A stretch of 64,000 nucleotides of DNA from the NCBI RefSeq assembly GCF_002814235.1, contig NZ_PHSU01000009.1, forward strand, positions 141,920 through 205,919, given 5' to 3'. Shown here one piece after another: positions 31,179-40,212 of the stretch. Source of the stretch: Pseudomonas sp. QS1027. Its GTDB lineage: Bacteria; Pseudomonadota; Gammaproteobacteria; Pseudomonadales; Pseudomonadaceae. Position 1 is the stretch's first letter; each line of letters starts with the position of its first letter. The notes beneath the pieces are model-generated. The model was given only the letters and a program-made list of their open reading frames with translations, ran no database searches and had not been told where the DNA came from. The position numbers and the translations under genes are program-made.

Positions 31179-33143
31179 TTACAGCAGGATAGTGCGGATA
31201 TCCGCCAGCAGGTCGCTCAGGCGCTTGGTGAAGCGCGCCGCGGCGGCACCGTTGATCACACGGTGATCGTAGGACAGCGACAGCGGCAGCATCAGCTTGG
31301 GCTGGAAGGCCTTGCCGTCCCAGACTGGCTGGATGGTGGCCTTGGAAACGCCGAGGATCGCCACTTCCGGCGCGTTGACGATCGGCGTGAAGCCGGTGCC
31401 GCCAATGTGCCCGAGGCTGGAAATGGTGAAGCAGGCGCCCTGCATGTCGTCGGCGGAGAGCTTCTTGGTCCGGGCCTTTTCAGCCAGGGAAGCCGCTTCG
31501 GCGGCGAGTTGCAGCAGGTTCTTCTGGTCGACGTTCTTGATCACCGGGACCAGCAGGCCATCCGGCGTGTCGACGGCGAAGCCGATGTTGACGTACTTCT
31601 TGCGGATGATCGCCTTGCCGCTTGGCGCCAGCGAACTGTTGAAGTCCGGCAGTTCCTTGAGCAGGTGGGCACAGGTCTTGAGCAGCAGCGGCAGGATGGT
31701 CAGCTTGACGCCAGCCTTCTCGGCCACGGCTTTCTGGGCCACGCGGAACGCTTCCAGCTCGGTGATATCCGCCGAGTCGAATTGGGTCACGTGTGGCACG
31801 TTCAGCCAGCTGCGGTGCAGGTTGGCGGCGCCGGCCTGCATCAGGCGGGTCATCGGCACTTCTTCGATTTCGCCGAAGCGGCTGAAGTCCACGACCGGGA
31901 TCGGCGGGATACCGGCACCGCCGGTTGCGCCGGCAGCCGCAGCGGCCGGTGCTTCCTTGGCCTTCTGCATCATCGCCTTGACGTAGACCTGCACGTCTTC
32001 CTTGAGGATGCGACCGTGGGGACCGCTGGCGCTGACCGCGTTCAGCTCGACGCCGAATTCACGAGCCAGTTGGCGTACTGCCGGGCCTGCATGAACCTTG
32101 GCACCCGAGTTGGCCGGGGCGGCTACCGGAGCAGCGGCTGGAGCCGGTGCAGCAGCCGGTGCGGCTTCAGCCTTGGCCGGTGCAGCAGGCGCGGCGGCTG
32201 GAGCAGGCGCAGGAGCGGCTGGCGCGGCAGCGCCCTTGACCTTCAACTTGAGGATCAGGTCGCCGGTACCGACTTCGTCGTCGAGCTTGATGGAAATGCT
32301 TTCCACCACGCCGGCGGCCGGCGATGGGATTTCCATGCTGGCTTTGTCGGATTCGAGGGTGATCAGCGATTGATCGACCTCGACGGTGTCACCGGCCTTG
32401 ACCGAGACTTCGATGATCTTGGCCTTGCCCGACGAACCGATATCCGGCACGTGGATGTCCTGCACGCTGTCGGCAACCGGAGCGGCCGGTGCAGCGGCTG
32501 GCGCCGGAGCGGCAGCAGGTGCGGCGGCGGCCTGGGCCGGTGCTGGAGCAGCAGTCGATGCAGCGCCAGCGACTTTCAGGACCAGGATCAGGTCGCCAGT
32601 ACCGACTTCGTCGTTGAGCTTGACGCTGATGCTTTCCACGACGCCGGCGGCCGGCGAAGGGATTTCCATGCTGGCCTTGTCGGATTCGAGGGTGATCAGC
32701 GATTGATCAGCTTCGATGCTGTCGCCGACCTTGACCGAGATCTCGATGATCTGGGCCTTGCCCGACGAACCGATGTCCGGCACGTGCACTTGCTGGGCCG
32801 AAGCGGCAGCAGGCGCGGCGCTTGGAGCGGCAGCCGGTGCGGCGGCGGCAACCGGCGCAGCGGCCTGGGCGGCAGGTGCTGGTGCAGCCGCAGGAGCCGC
32901 AGCAGCGGCACCTTCGACTTCCAGTTCCAGCAGTTCGTCGCCTTCTTTCAGGCGGTCGCCCAGCTTCACTTTCAGGCTCTTGATGATGCCGGCTTTCGGC
33001 GCGGGCACTTCCATGCTCGCCTTGTCCGATTCCAGCGTCAGGATGCTCTGGTCGGCTTCGATGCGATCGCCGACCTTCACAAACAGTTCGATTACTTCAC
33101 CTTCACCGCTGCCGATGTCAGGTACGCGAATGAGTTCGCTCAC
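31179..33143 (-). CDS. aceF: Pyruvate dehydrogenase E2, dihydrolipoyl acetyltransferase
   Basis: 654 aa. Three lipoyl domains, with lipoyl lysines at Lys41, about Lys156 and about Lys267 in ESDKASME motifs, joined by Ala/Pro-rich linkers. Then a peripheral-subunit-binding domain (AGPAVRQLAREFGVE, about 350-385) and the acetyltransferase core ending in LSYDHRVINGAAAARF, with His627 and Asn631 where many E2 proteins have Asp; Asn is known in Azotobacter E2p. It forms the core of the PDH complex, moving acetyl to CoA. Starts 11 bp after aceE. Confidence 0.96.
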   Translation of the reverse strand: MSELIRVPDIGSGEGEVIELFVKVGDRIEADQSILTLESDKASMEVPAPKAGIIKSLKVKLGDRLKEGDELLELEVEGAAAAAPAAAPAPAAQAAAPVAAAAPAAAPSAAPAAASAQQVHVPDIGSSGKAQIIEISVKVGDSIEADQSLITLESDKASMEIPSPAAGVVESISVKLNDEVGTGDLILVLKVAGAASTAAPAPAQAAAAPAAAPAPAAAPAAPVADSVQDIHVPDIGSSGKAKIIEVSVKAGDTVEVDQSLITLESDKASMEIPSPAAGVVESISIKLDDEVGTGDLILKLKVKGAAAPAAPAPAPAAAPAAPAKAEAAPAAAPAPAAAPVAAPANSGAKVHAGPAVRQLAREFGVELNAVSASGPHGRILKEDVQVYVKAMMQKAKEAPAAAAAGATGGAGIPPIPVVDFSRFGEIEEVPMTRLMQAGAANLHRSWLNVPHVTQFDSADITELEAFRVAQKAVAEKAGVKLTILPLLLKTCAHLLKELPDFNSSLAPSGKAIIRKKYVNIGFAVDTPDGLLVPVIKNVDQKNLLQLAAEAASLAEKARTKKLSADDMQGACFTISSLGHIGGTGFTPIVNAPEVAILGVSKATIQPVWDGKAFQPKLMLPLSLSYDHRVINGAAAARFTKRLSDLLADIRTILL

Positions 33144-33154
33144 AGGGTGTCTCC

Positions 33155-35800
33155 TCAGCAGTCCAGTGGGTTGCGTTTTTCCGGGTTGATCCCGAACTTG
33201 ACGATGGCGTCCGCCACCACCTTGGGTTCGAGCTCGCCACGGTCAGCCAAGGCTTCCAGGGCTGCCAACACCACGAAATGACGGTCGACTTCGAAGAAGT
33301 GACGCAGCTTCTTGCGGCTGTCACTACGGCCGAAACCGTCGGTACCCAGGACTTTGAATTCCTTGGATGGGACCCACTGACGAATCTGTTCAGCAAACAA
33401 CTTCATGTAGTCGGTAGAGGCGATCACCGGACCTTTGCGGCCGTTGAGGCATTCTTCGACGTAGCTCAGCTTTGGCTTCTGGCCAGGGTGCAGGCGGTTG
33501 CTGCGCTCCACGGCGAGGCCGTCGCGACGCAGTTCGTTGAAGCTGGTCACGCTCCACACGTCGGCGCCGATGTTGAATTGCTCACGCAGGATCTTCGCCG
33601 CTTCACGCACTTCGCGCAGGATGGTGCCGGAGCCCATCAGTTGCACGTGGTGGGCCGCTTCCTTGGTGTCTTCTTCGAGCAGGTACATGCCCTTGATGAT
33701 GCCCTCTTCAACACCGGCCGGCATGGCGGGTTGCTGGTAGGACTCGTTCATCACGGTGATGTAGTAGAAAACGTCCTGCTGCTCTTCGGTCATCTTCTTC
33801 ATGCCGTCCTGGATGATCACCGCCAGCTCATAGCCGTAGGTTGGATCGAAGGTACGGCAGTTCGGGATGGTGCCCGCGAGGATGTGGCTATGACCGTCTT
33901 CGTGCTGCAGGCCTTCGCCGTTCAGCGTGGTCCGGCCGGCGGTACCGCCGATCAGGAAGCCACGGGTGCGGCTGTCGCCAGCGGCCCAGGCCAGGTCGCC
34001 GATACGCTGGAAACCGAACATCGAGTAGAAGATGTAGAACGGCAGCATCGGCTGGTTGTGGCTGGAGTACGAAGTACCGGCGGCGATGAAGGAGCTCATG
34101 GCGCCTGCTTCGTTGATGCCTTCTTCGAGAATCTGGCCCTTCTTGTCTTCCTTGTAGAACATCACCTGGTCTTTATCGACTGGCTCGTAGAGCTGGCCGA
34201 CGGAGGAGTAGATGCCCAGTTGGCGGAACATGCCTTCCATACCGAAGGTACGGGCTTCGTCCGGGATGATCGGGACGATGCGCGAGCCGATTTCCTTGTC
34301 CTTGACCAGTTGCGCGAGGATCCGCACGAAGGCCATGGTGGTGGAGATTTCACGGTCGCCCGAGCCGTCCAGGATCGCCTTGAGGGTATCGAGTGGCGGC
34401 GTCGGGATGTTGAAGCTTTGCGCGCGGCGCTGTGGCACGAAACCGCCCAGTGCGGTGCGACGCTCGCTGAGGTAGCGGGCTTCGGCGCTGTTGGGTTCCG
34501 GCTTGAAGAACGGCAGGTTTTCCAGTTGGTCGTCTTTGACCGGGATGTCGAAACGATCGCGGAACAGCTTCAGGCTTTCGACATCAACCTTCTTGGTGTT
34601 GTGCGCGGTGTTCTTCGCTTCGCCGGCGCCGGTGCCATAACCCTTGATGGTCTTGGCCAGGATGACGGTTGGTTGTTCCTTGTGGTTGACCGCTTCGTGG
34701 TACGCCGCGTAGACCTTGTACGGGTCGTGGCCGCCACGGTTGAGTTTCCAGATCTCGTCGTCGGACAGGTCTGCAACCATCGCCTTGAGTTCCGGCGAGT
34801 TGAAGAAATGTTCACGCACGAACGCGCCGTCTTTGGCCTTGTAGTTCTGGTACTCGCCGTCGATGACTTCGTCCATCCGGCGTTGCAGGATGCCGTCGAC
34901 GTCCTTGGCCAGCAGTGGGTCCCAGAAACGGCCCCAGATGACTTTGGTGACGTTCCATTGGGCGCCACGGAACACGCCTTCGAGTTCCTGGATGATCTTG
35001 CCGTTGCCGCGAACCGGGCCGTCGAGGCGCTGCAGGTTGCAGTTGATGACGAAGATCAGGTTGTCCAGCTTCTCGCGGCCGGCCAGGGAGATGGCGCCCA
35101 GGGATTCCGGCTCGTCGCACTCGCCGTCGCCCAGGAAACACCAGACTTTCTGCTTGCCTTCCGGGATGAAGCCACGGGCTTCCAGGTACTTCATGAAGCG
35201 TGCCTGGTAGATCGCCTGGATCGGACCCAGACCCATGGAAACGGTCGGGAACTGCCAGAAGTCAGGCATCAGCCAAGGGTGCGGGTAGGACGACAGGCCC
35301 TGACCGTCGACTTCCTGGCGGAAGTTGTTCATTTGTTCTTCGGTGATGCGGCCTTCCATGAACGCACGGGCGTAGACGCCTGGCGAGGTGTGGCCCTGGA
35401 AGTAGATCAGGTCGCCGCCGTGTTCGTCGGTCGGGGCCTGGAAGAAGTAGTTGAAGCCGATGTCATACAGGGTGGCGCTGGAGGCGAAGCTGGAGATGTG
35501 ACCGCCCAGGTCAGAATCTTTCAAGTTCGTGCGCATTACCATGGCCATCGCGTTCCAGCGCACCAGCGAGCGAATGCGGCGTTCCATGAACAGGTCGCCA
35601 GGCATGCGTGCTTCGTGGGTGACGGGAATCGTGTTGCGGTAAGGCGTGGTGATGGCGTAGGGCAGTTGCGAGCCGCTGCGGGTCGCGAGTTCGCCCATAC
35701 GGGTCATCAGGTAGTGAGCACGGTCTTCGCCTTCTTTGTCGAGAACCGATTCCAGGGCGTCCAGCCATTCCTGGGTTTCGACGGGATCGAGGTCTTGCAT
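33155..35800 (-). CDS. aceE: Pyruvate dehydrogenase E1 (homodimeric)
   Basis: 881 aa, the size of the homodimeric E1. The thiamine diphosphate motif is LGDGECDEPESLGAISLAG continuing to the VINCN end; other conserved parts are HISSFASSATLYDIGFN split regions and GRTTLNGEGLQHEDGHSH-type segment near the C-terminal half. It decarboxylates pyruvate and acetylates the E2 lipoyl groups. First gene of the aceEF operon; ATG 35800 (MQDLDPVETQEW). The 5' region carries the operator-like repeats at 35911-35985. Confidence 0.97.
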   Translation of the reverse strand: MQDLDPVETQEWLDALESVLDKEGEDRAHYLMTRMGELATRSGSQLPYAITTPYRNTIPVTHEARMPGDLFMERRIRSLVRWNAMAMVMRTNLKDSDLGGHISSFASSATLYDIGFNYFFQAPTDEHGGDLIYFQGHTSPGVYARAFMEGRITEEQMNNFRQEVDGQGLSSYPHPWLMPDFWQFPTVSMGLGPIQAIYQARFMKYLEARGFIPEGKQKVWCFLGDGECDEPESLGAISLAGREKLDNLIFVINCNLQRLDGPVRGNGKIIQELEGVFRGAQWNVTKVIWGRFWDPLLAKDVDGILQRRMDEVIDGEYQNYKAKDGAFVREHFFNSPELKAMVADLSDDEIWKLNRGGHDPYKVYAAYHEAVNHKEQPTVILAKTIKGYGTGAGEAKNTAHNTKKVDVESLKLFRDRFDIPVKDDQLENLPFFKPEPNSAEARYLSERRTALGGFVPQRRAQSFNIPTPPLDTLKAILDGSGDREISTTMAFVRILAQLVKDKEIGSRIVPIIPDEARTFGMEGMFRQLGIYSSVGQLYEPVDKDQVMFYKEDKKGQILEEGINEAGAMSSFIAAGTSYSSHNQPMLPFYIFYSMFGFQRIGDLAWAAGDSRTRGFLIGGTAGRTTLNGEGLQHEDGHSHILAGTIPNCRTFDPTYGYELAVIIQDGMKKMTEEQQDVFYYITVMNESYQQPAMPAGVEEGIIKGMYLLEEDTKEAAHHVQLMGSGTILREVREAAKILREQFNIGADVWSVTSFNELRRDGLAVERSNRLHPGQKPKLSYVEECLNGRKGPVIASTDYMKLFAEQIRQWVPSKEFKVLGTDGFGRSDSRKKLRHFFEVDRHFVVLAALEALADRGELEPKVVADAIVKFGINPEKRNPLDC

Positions 35801-36182
35801 GGCTTGCTCCAGGGCGGAAAGGCTTCCAGAATCGGTTGCCTGAGTTTGCGACTGGCCTTGTGGGCAGACGACATAAATTCTTGGATGTCCGGAGGTTGTA
35901 CCGGAGTCCTGTAGTTTTACTACAAATCGTCGACCATTTCAGCCTTTCGAATGTATAGACGAGTAGTAAAACTACAGATCGACGAGTAAAAACTTCCTGC
36001 TATGTTGTGAGCGTAATCGATATTGTTGGTTGGAAAATAATCAAGGTGACCACCTTTTTGAGGCTGGCTGCCAAAAAATAACCATTATCAGCTATTTCTA
36101 ACTTTTGTTCGACAGTCCTTTCCAGGGCGTGTTTCTCGCTATCACAGACTGCGGCTGATTGTTCGATCACCAAGGATAGACC
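35801..36182. promoter_or_regulatory. aceE/glnE divergent control region
   Basis: 382 bp without a gene, between the divergent aceE (minus) and glnE (plus). The aceE-proximal half holds two GntR/FadR-type operators, described separately. A possible aceE promoter has TATACA (35957 down to 35952 on the minus strand); its -35 is weak. The glnE side (about 35990-36182) is moderately AT-rich (for example GGAAAATAATCAAGG and CCAAAAAATAACC) and shows no confident promoter. Confidence 0.5.
35911..35985. repeat. Two 23-bp direct repeats holding GntR/FadR-type operators upstream of aceE
   Basis: Repeat 1 spans 35911-35933, repeat 2 35963-35985; 18 of 23 bases agree. Each begins with a 13-bp palindrome, GTAGTTTTACTAC and GTAGTAAAACTAC, matching the FadR-subfamily GntR pattern TNGTNNNACNA (35912-35922 and 35964-35974). 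They start 52 bp apart, about five helical turns. Repeat 2 overlaps the putative core promoter and repeat 1 lies just downstream of the predicted start. A PdhR-like repressor is the natural candidate (inference). Confidence 0.7.
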
Positions 36183-39122
36183 ATGAGCCTTCCAATGTTG
36201 GCCGACCTGCCGGCCATTCTCCTGCCTGCCGCCAGTCGTGCCGAGCAGTCGTTTCGTGCCGCCGTCGCCGCCCTGGAGGACGATCACGGGCTGAGCGAAT
36301 GGACCGCGCAACGCTGGGCGCAGTTCGCCCGGGTCAGCGCGGCCAGCGACTTCTTTATTGAACAATCGGTACGTGACCCTTTGATGTTGCTGGAGCTGGC
36401 GCAGTTCGGCGACCTGGATCGCGGCTTTGCGCCGGGGGAGATGTGCGGGCAGATCGCCGCGGCGTTGCAGCAGGTCGAAAGCGAGGATGAGCTGGGCCGC
36501 GCCCTGCGCCGTCAGCGCACGCGCCAGCAGGTGCGGATCATCTGGCGCGACCTGACCCGCCAGGCGGACCTGGTGCAGACCTGTCGCGATCTTTCCGATC
36601 TGGCCGACGCCTGCATCGACCAGGGTTATCACTGGTTGTACCCGCGCCATTGCCAGCAGTTCGGCACGCCCACCGGGCGGCGTAGCGGCGAGCCGCAGCA
36701 GATGGTCATCCTCGGCATGGGCAAGCTCGGTGCCGTGGAGTTGAACCTGTCTTCCGATATCGACCTGATCTTCGCCTACCCGGAAGGTGGCGAGACGGTC
36801 GGGGTCAAGCGTCCGTTGGACAACCAGGAGTTTTTCATCCGCCTGGGCCAGCGGCTGATCAAGGCCCTGGACCCCATCACCGTTGACGGCTTCGTGTTCC
36901 GCGTCGACATGCGCCTGCGTCCGTATGGTTCGGCCGGCGCGTTGGTGTTGAGCTTCAACGCGCTGGAACAGTATTACCAGGACCAGGGGCGTGACTGGGA
37001 ACGTTACGCGATGATCAAGGCGCGGGTGGTGGCCGGCGACCAGGTGGCGGGCGCGCAGTTGCTGGAAATGCTGCGGCCCTTCGTCTATCGGCGTTACCTG
37101 GACTTTTCGGCCATCGAAGCGCTGCGCACCATGAAGCAGCTGATCCAGCAGGAAGTCCGGCGCAAGGGCATGGCCGAGAATATCAAGCTGGGCTCCGGCG
37201 GCATTCGCGAGGTCGAGTTCATCGCCCAGGCCTTCCAGCTGATTCACGGCGGGCGTGACCTGAGTCTGCAGCAACGGCCGCTGTTGAAGGTGCTGGGAAC
37301 CCTGGAAGGCCAGGGCTACCTGCCGCCGGCGGTGATCGGCGAGTTGCGCAGTGGCTATGAATTCCTGCGTTACACCGAGCATGCGATCCAGGCGATTGCC
37401 GACCGTCAGACCCAGATGTTGCCCGACGATGAGAAGGACCGCGCGCGCATTGCCTTCATGATGGGCTTCGACAGTTGGGAAGCGTTTCATGAGCAGTTGA
37501 TGCACTGGCGTGGGCGTGTCGACTGGCATTTCCGCCAGGTGATCGCCGACCCGGACGAAGAAGACGGCGCCGAGCGCGAAGTGATGGTCGGCGGCGAATG
37601 GCTGCCGCTGTGGGAAGAGTCCCAGGACGAAGAGGCGGCCTGCCGGCAGTTGCAGGAGGGCGGTTTCAAGGATGCCGCCAAGGCCCTGAAACAACTGACG
37701 GTACTGCGTACCAGCCCGCAGCTGCGTGCCATGCAGCGGCTCGGCCGGGAACGGCTCGATGCCTTTATCCCGCGCCTGCTGGCCCAGGCGGTGGAACATG
37801 CCGATCCGGACCTGGTGCTGGAACGTGTGTTGCCCCTGGTGGAAGCCGTGGCCCGGCGTTCGGCCTACCTGGTGCTGCTCACGGAAAACCCCGGTGCCCT
37901 GCGGCGTTTGCTGACCTTGTGTGCCGCGAGCCCCTGGATTGCCGAACAGATCACCCGCTTCCCGATGCTGCTCGACGAGCTGCTCAACGAAGGCCGGCTG
38001 TTCAAGCCGCCCCTGGCGCCGGAGTTGGCTGCGGAGCTGCGTGAGCGCCTGACGCGGATTCCGGAGGATGACCTTGAACAACAGATGGAAGCCTTGCGCC
38101 ACTTCAAGTTGGCGCATCGCCTGCGGGTCGCGGCCTCGGAAATCTCCGGCAGCCTGCCATTGATGAAGGTCAGCGACTACCTCACCTGGCTCGCCGAGGC
38201 GATCCTCGAACAGGTGCTGGCCCTGGCCTGGCGCCAGACCGTCGGTCGCCATGGTTCGCCGCGCCGTGTCGACGGCAGCTTGTGCGACCCGGGCTTTATT
38301 ATTGTCGGCTACGGCAAGGTCGGCGGTATCGAGCTGGGCCATGGCTCGGACCTGGACCTGGTGTTTATCCATGACGGCGACCCGAATGCCGAGACCGATG
38401 GCGTCAAACCCATCGATACCGCGCAGTTCTTCACCCGTCTGGGCCAGCGGATCATTCACCTGCTGACCACCCAGACCAACTCCGGCCAACTCTATGAAGT
38501 GGACATGCGCCTGCGGCCGTCCGGGGCTTCGGGCTTGCTGGTCAGTTCCCTGGGCGCTTTCGAGCGTTACCAGCAGAACGAGGCCTGGACCTGGGAGCAC
38601 CAGGCGCTGATCCGCGCCCGGGTGCTGGTGGGCTGCAACGAGGTCGGCACGGCATTCGAGAAAGTCCGCGCGGCGGTACTGGGGCGTGAGCGGGATTTAC
38701 CGACCTTGCGTCAGGAAGTCAGCGAGATGCGCGCCAAGATGCGCGACAACCTGGGGAGCAAGGCCACCGCGGCGGGCACGGCGGCCAATGCCTTCGAGGC
38801 CACGGCGCCCTTCGATATCAAGCAGGATGCCGGTGGTATCGTCGATATTGAATTTATGGTGCAATACGCGACATTGGCTTGGTCCAAAGCGCACCCGGCG
38901 TTACTCCGCTATACCGACAATATCCGCATTCTCGAAGGGCTGGAGCAGGCTGACCTGATCCCCGCCACGGACGCCAACCTGCTGCGCGAGGCCTACAAGG
39001 CCTATCGCTCCGCCGCCCACCGCCAGGCGTTGCAGAAGGAGGCGGGAGTGATCACCGGCGATCAGTTCGCGGTCGAACGCCGCGATGTCATGCGGATATG
39101 GACCGAGCTGGGGCTAAGCTGA
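36183..39122 (+). CDS. glnE: Bifunctional glutamine synthetase adenylyltransferase/adenylyl-removing enzyme GlnE
   Basis: 979 aa. Two nucleotidyltransferase domains: GMGKLGAVELNLSSDIDL near residue 178 (adenylyl-removing half) and GYGKVGGIELGHGSDLDL near residue 709 (adenylylating half), each with the G-G-D-x-D-type metal site, joined by helical linkers. It adjusts glutamine synthetase activity to nitrogen status under PII control. It is followed by waaF after 55 bp, which contains a hairpin. As I recall, PAO1 has ilvE between glnE and waaF; none is present here. Confidence 0.96.
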   Translation: MSLPMLADLPAILLPAASRAEQSFRAAVAALEDDHGLSEWTAQRWAQFARVSAASDFFIEQSVRDPLMLLELAQFGDLDRGFAPGEMCGQIAAALQQVESEDELGRALRRQRTRQQVRIIWRDLTRQADLVQTCRDLSDLADACIDQGYHWLYPRHCQQFGTPTGRRSGEPQQMVILGMGKLGAVELNLSSDIDLIFAYPEGGETVGVKRPLDNQEFFIRLGQRLIKALDPITVDGFVFRVDMRLRPYGSAGALVLSFNALEQYYQDQGRDWERYAMIKARVVAGDQVAGAQLLEMLRPFVYRRYLDFSAIEALRTMKQLIQQEVRRKGMAENIKLGSGGIREVEFIAQAFQLIHGGRDLSLQQRPLLKVLGTLEGQGYLPPAVIGELRSGYEFLRYTEHAIQAIADRQTQMLPDDEKDRARIAFMMGFDSWEAFHEQLMHWRGRVDWHFRQVIADPDEEDGAEREVMVGGEWLPLWEESQDEEAACRQLQEGGFKDAAKALKQLTVLRTSPQLRAMQRLGRERLDAFIPRLLAQAVEHADPDLVLERVLPLVEAVARRSAYLVLLTENPGALRRLLTLCAASPWIAEQITRFPMLLDELLNEGRLFKPPLAPELAAELRERLTRIPEDDLEQQMEALRHFKLAHRLRVAASEISGSLPLMKVSDYLTWLAEAILEQVLALAWRQTVGRHGSPRRVDGSLCDPGFIIVGYGKVGGIELGHGSDLDLVFIHDGDPNAETDGVKPIDTAQFFTRLGQRIIHLLTTQTNSGQLYEVDMRLRPSGASGLLVSSLGAFERYQQNEAWTWEHQALIRARVLVGCNEVGTAFEKVRAAVLGRERDLPTLRQEVSEMRAKMRDNLGSKATAAGTAANAFEATAPFDIKQDAGGIVDIEFMVQYATLAWSKAHPALLRYTDNIRILEGLEQADLIPATDANLLREAYKAYRSAAHRQALQKEAGVITGDQFAVERRDVMRIWTELGLS

Positions 39123-39136
39123 TTGATATTTTAGAG

Positions 39137-39160
39137 GCGGGGAGGCATAAGCCTCCCCGC
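39137..39160 (+). terminator. Hairpin between glnE and waaF (terminator or attenuator)
   Basis: Perfect ten-base arms, GCGGGGAGGC (39137-39146) and GCCTCCCCGC (39151-39160), loop ATAA, then ATCGTTTGTG, a weak T-rich tail. It ends 17 bases before the waaF ATG, leaving no room for a promoter between the hairpin and waaF. So waaF is read through it from upstream or has a promoter inside or before the hairpin. Confidence 0.6.
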
Positions 39161-39177
39161 ATCGTTTGTGGAAGCCT

Positions 39178-40212
39178 ATGAATATTCTGATCGTTGGGCC
39201 CAGCTGGGTCGGTGACATGGTGATGGCTCAGACACTGTTCCAGTGCCTGAAGCAGCGTCATCCGCAGTGCGAGATCGATGTGCTGGCCCCGGAATGGAGC
39301 CGCCCGATCCTCGAGCGCATGCCCGAGGTGCGGGCCGCCTTGAGCTTTCCGCTCGGCCACGGCGCCTTGGAGCTGGCCACGCGGCGGCGCATCGGCAAGT
39401 CCCTGGCCGGCCAGTACGACCAGGCGATCCTGCTGCCCAACTCGCTGAAGTCGGCGCTGGTGCCTTTTTTTGCCGGCGTGCCGAAGCGCACCGGCTGGCG
39501 CGGCGAGTTTCGCTACGGCCTGCTCAACGATGTGCGCAAACTGGATAAAGAACGTTACCCGCTGATGATCGAACGGTTCATGGCCCTGGCCTATGAACCG
39601 GGTGAGAGCCTGCCGACCCCGTATCCGCGGCCGAGCCTGCAAATCGACCCGGCCAGCCGCGATGCCGCGCTGGCCAAGTTCGAACTGAGCCTGGATCGTC
39701 CGGTACTGGCGCTGTGCCCGGGGGCGGAGTTCGGCGAGTCCAAGCGCTGGCCGTCGGAGCATTACGCGAAAGTCGCCGAGGCGTGGATTCGTGAAGGTTG
39801 GCAGGTCTGGCTGTTCGGTTCGAAGAACGATCACGCGGTCGGCGAAGACATTCGCCAGCGTTTGATCCCGGGGTTGCGGGAAGAAGCGGTCAACCTCAGT
39901 GGTGGCACGTCCCTGGCCGAGGCTATCGACCTGATGTCCTGTGCCGATGCGGTGGTCTCCAACGACTCGGGGCTGATGCACGTCGCCGCGGCGTTGAACC
40001 GTCCGCTGGTGGCGGTCTACGGCTCGACTTCGCCGGGTTTCACCCCGCCATTGGCCGACCAGGTGGAAATCGTCCGCCTGGGTCTGGAGTGCAGTCCCTG
40101 CTTCGACCGCACCTGCCGTTTCGGCCATTACAACTGCCTGCGTCAGCTTGAGCCGACCCCGGTGAACGAAGCCCTGCAGCGTTTGCACGGCACTGCGGTC
40201 GAGGTCCACTAA
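39178..40212 (+). CDS. waaF: ADP-heptose:LPS heptosyltransferase II
   Basis: 344 aa. GT9 family with MNILIVGPSWVGDMVMAQ at the N terminus, the donor-binding CPGAEFGESKRWP and the C-terminal ECSPCFDRTCRFGHYNCL. It adds the second heptose to the LPS inner core on the cytoplasmic face of the inner membrane. ATG 39178 was preferred to the TTG at 39166. It abuts waaC and starts the LPS-core run. Confidence 0.95.
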   Translation: MNILIVGPSWVGDMVMAQTLFQCLKQRHPQCEIDVLAPEWSRPILERMPEVRAALSFPLGHGALELATRRRIGKSLAGQYDQAILLPNSLKSALVPFFAGVPKRTGWRGEFRYGLLNDVRKLDKERYPLMIERFMALAYEPGESLPTPYPRPSLQIDPASRDAALAKFELSLDRPVLALCPGAEFGESKRWPSEHYAKVAEAWIREGWQVWLFGSKNDHAVGEDIRQRLIPGLREEAVNLSGGTSLAEAIDLMSCADAVVSNDSGLMHVAAALNRPLVAVYGSTSPGFTPPLADQVEIVRLGLECSPCFDRTCRFGHYNCLRQLEPTPVNEALQRLHGTAVEVH

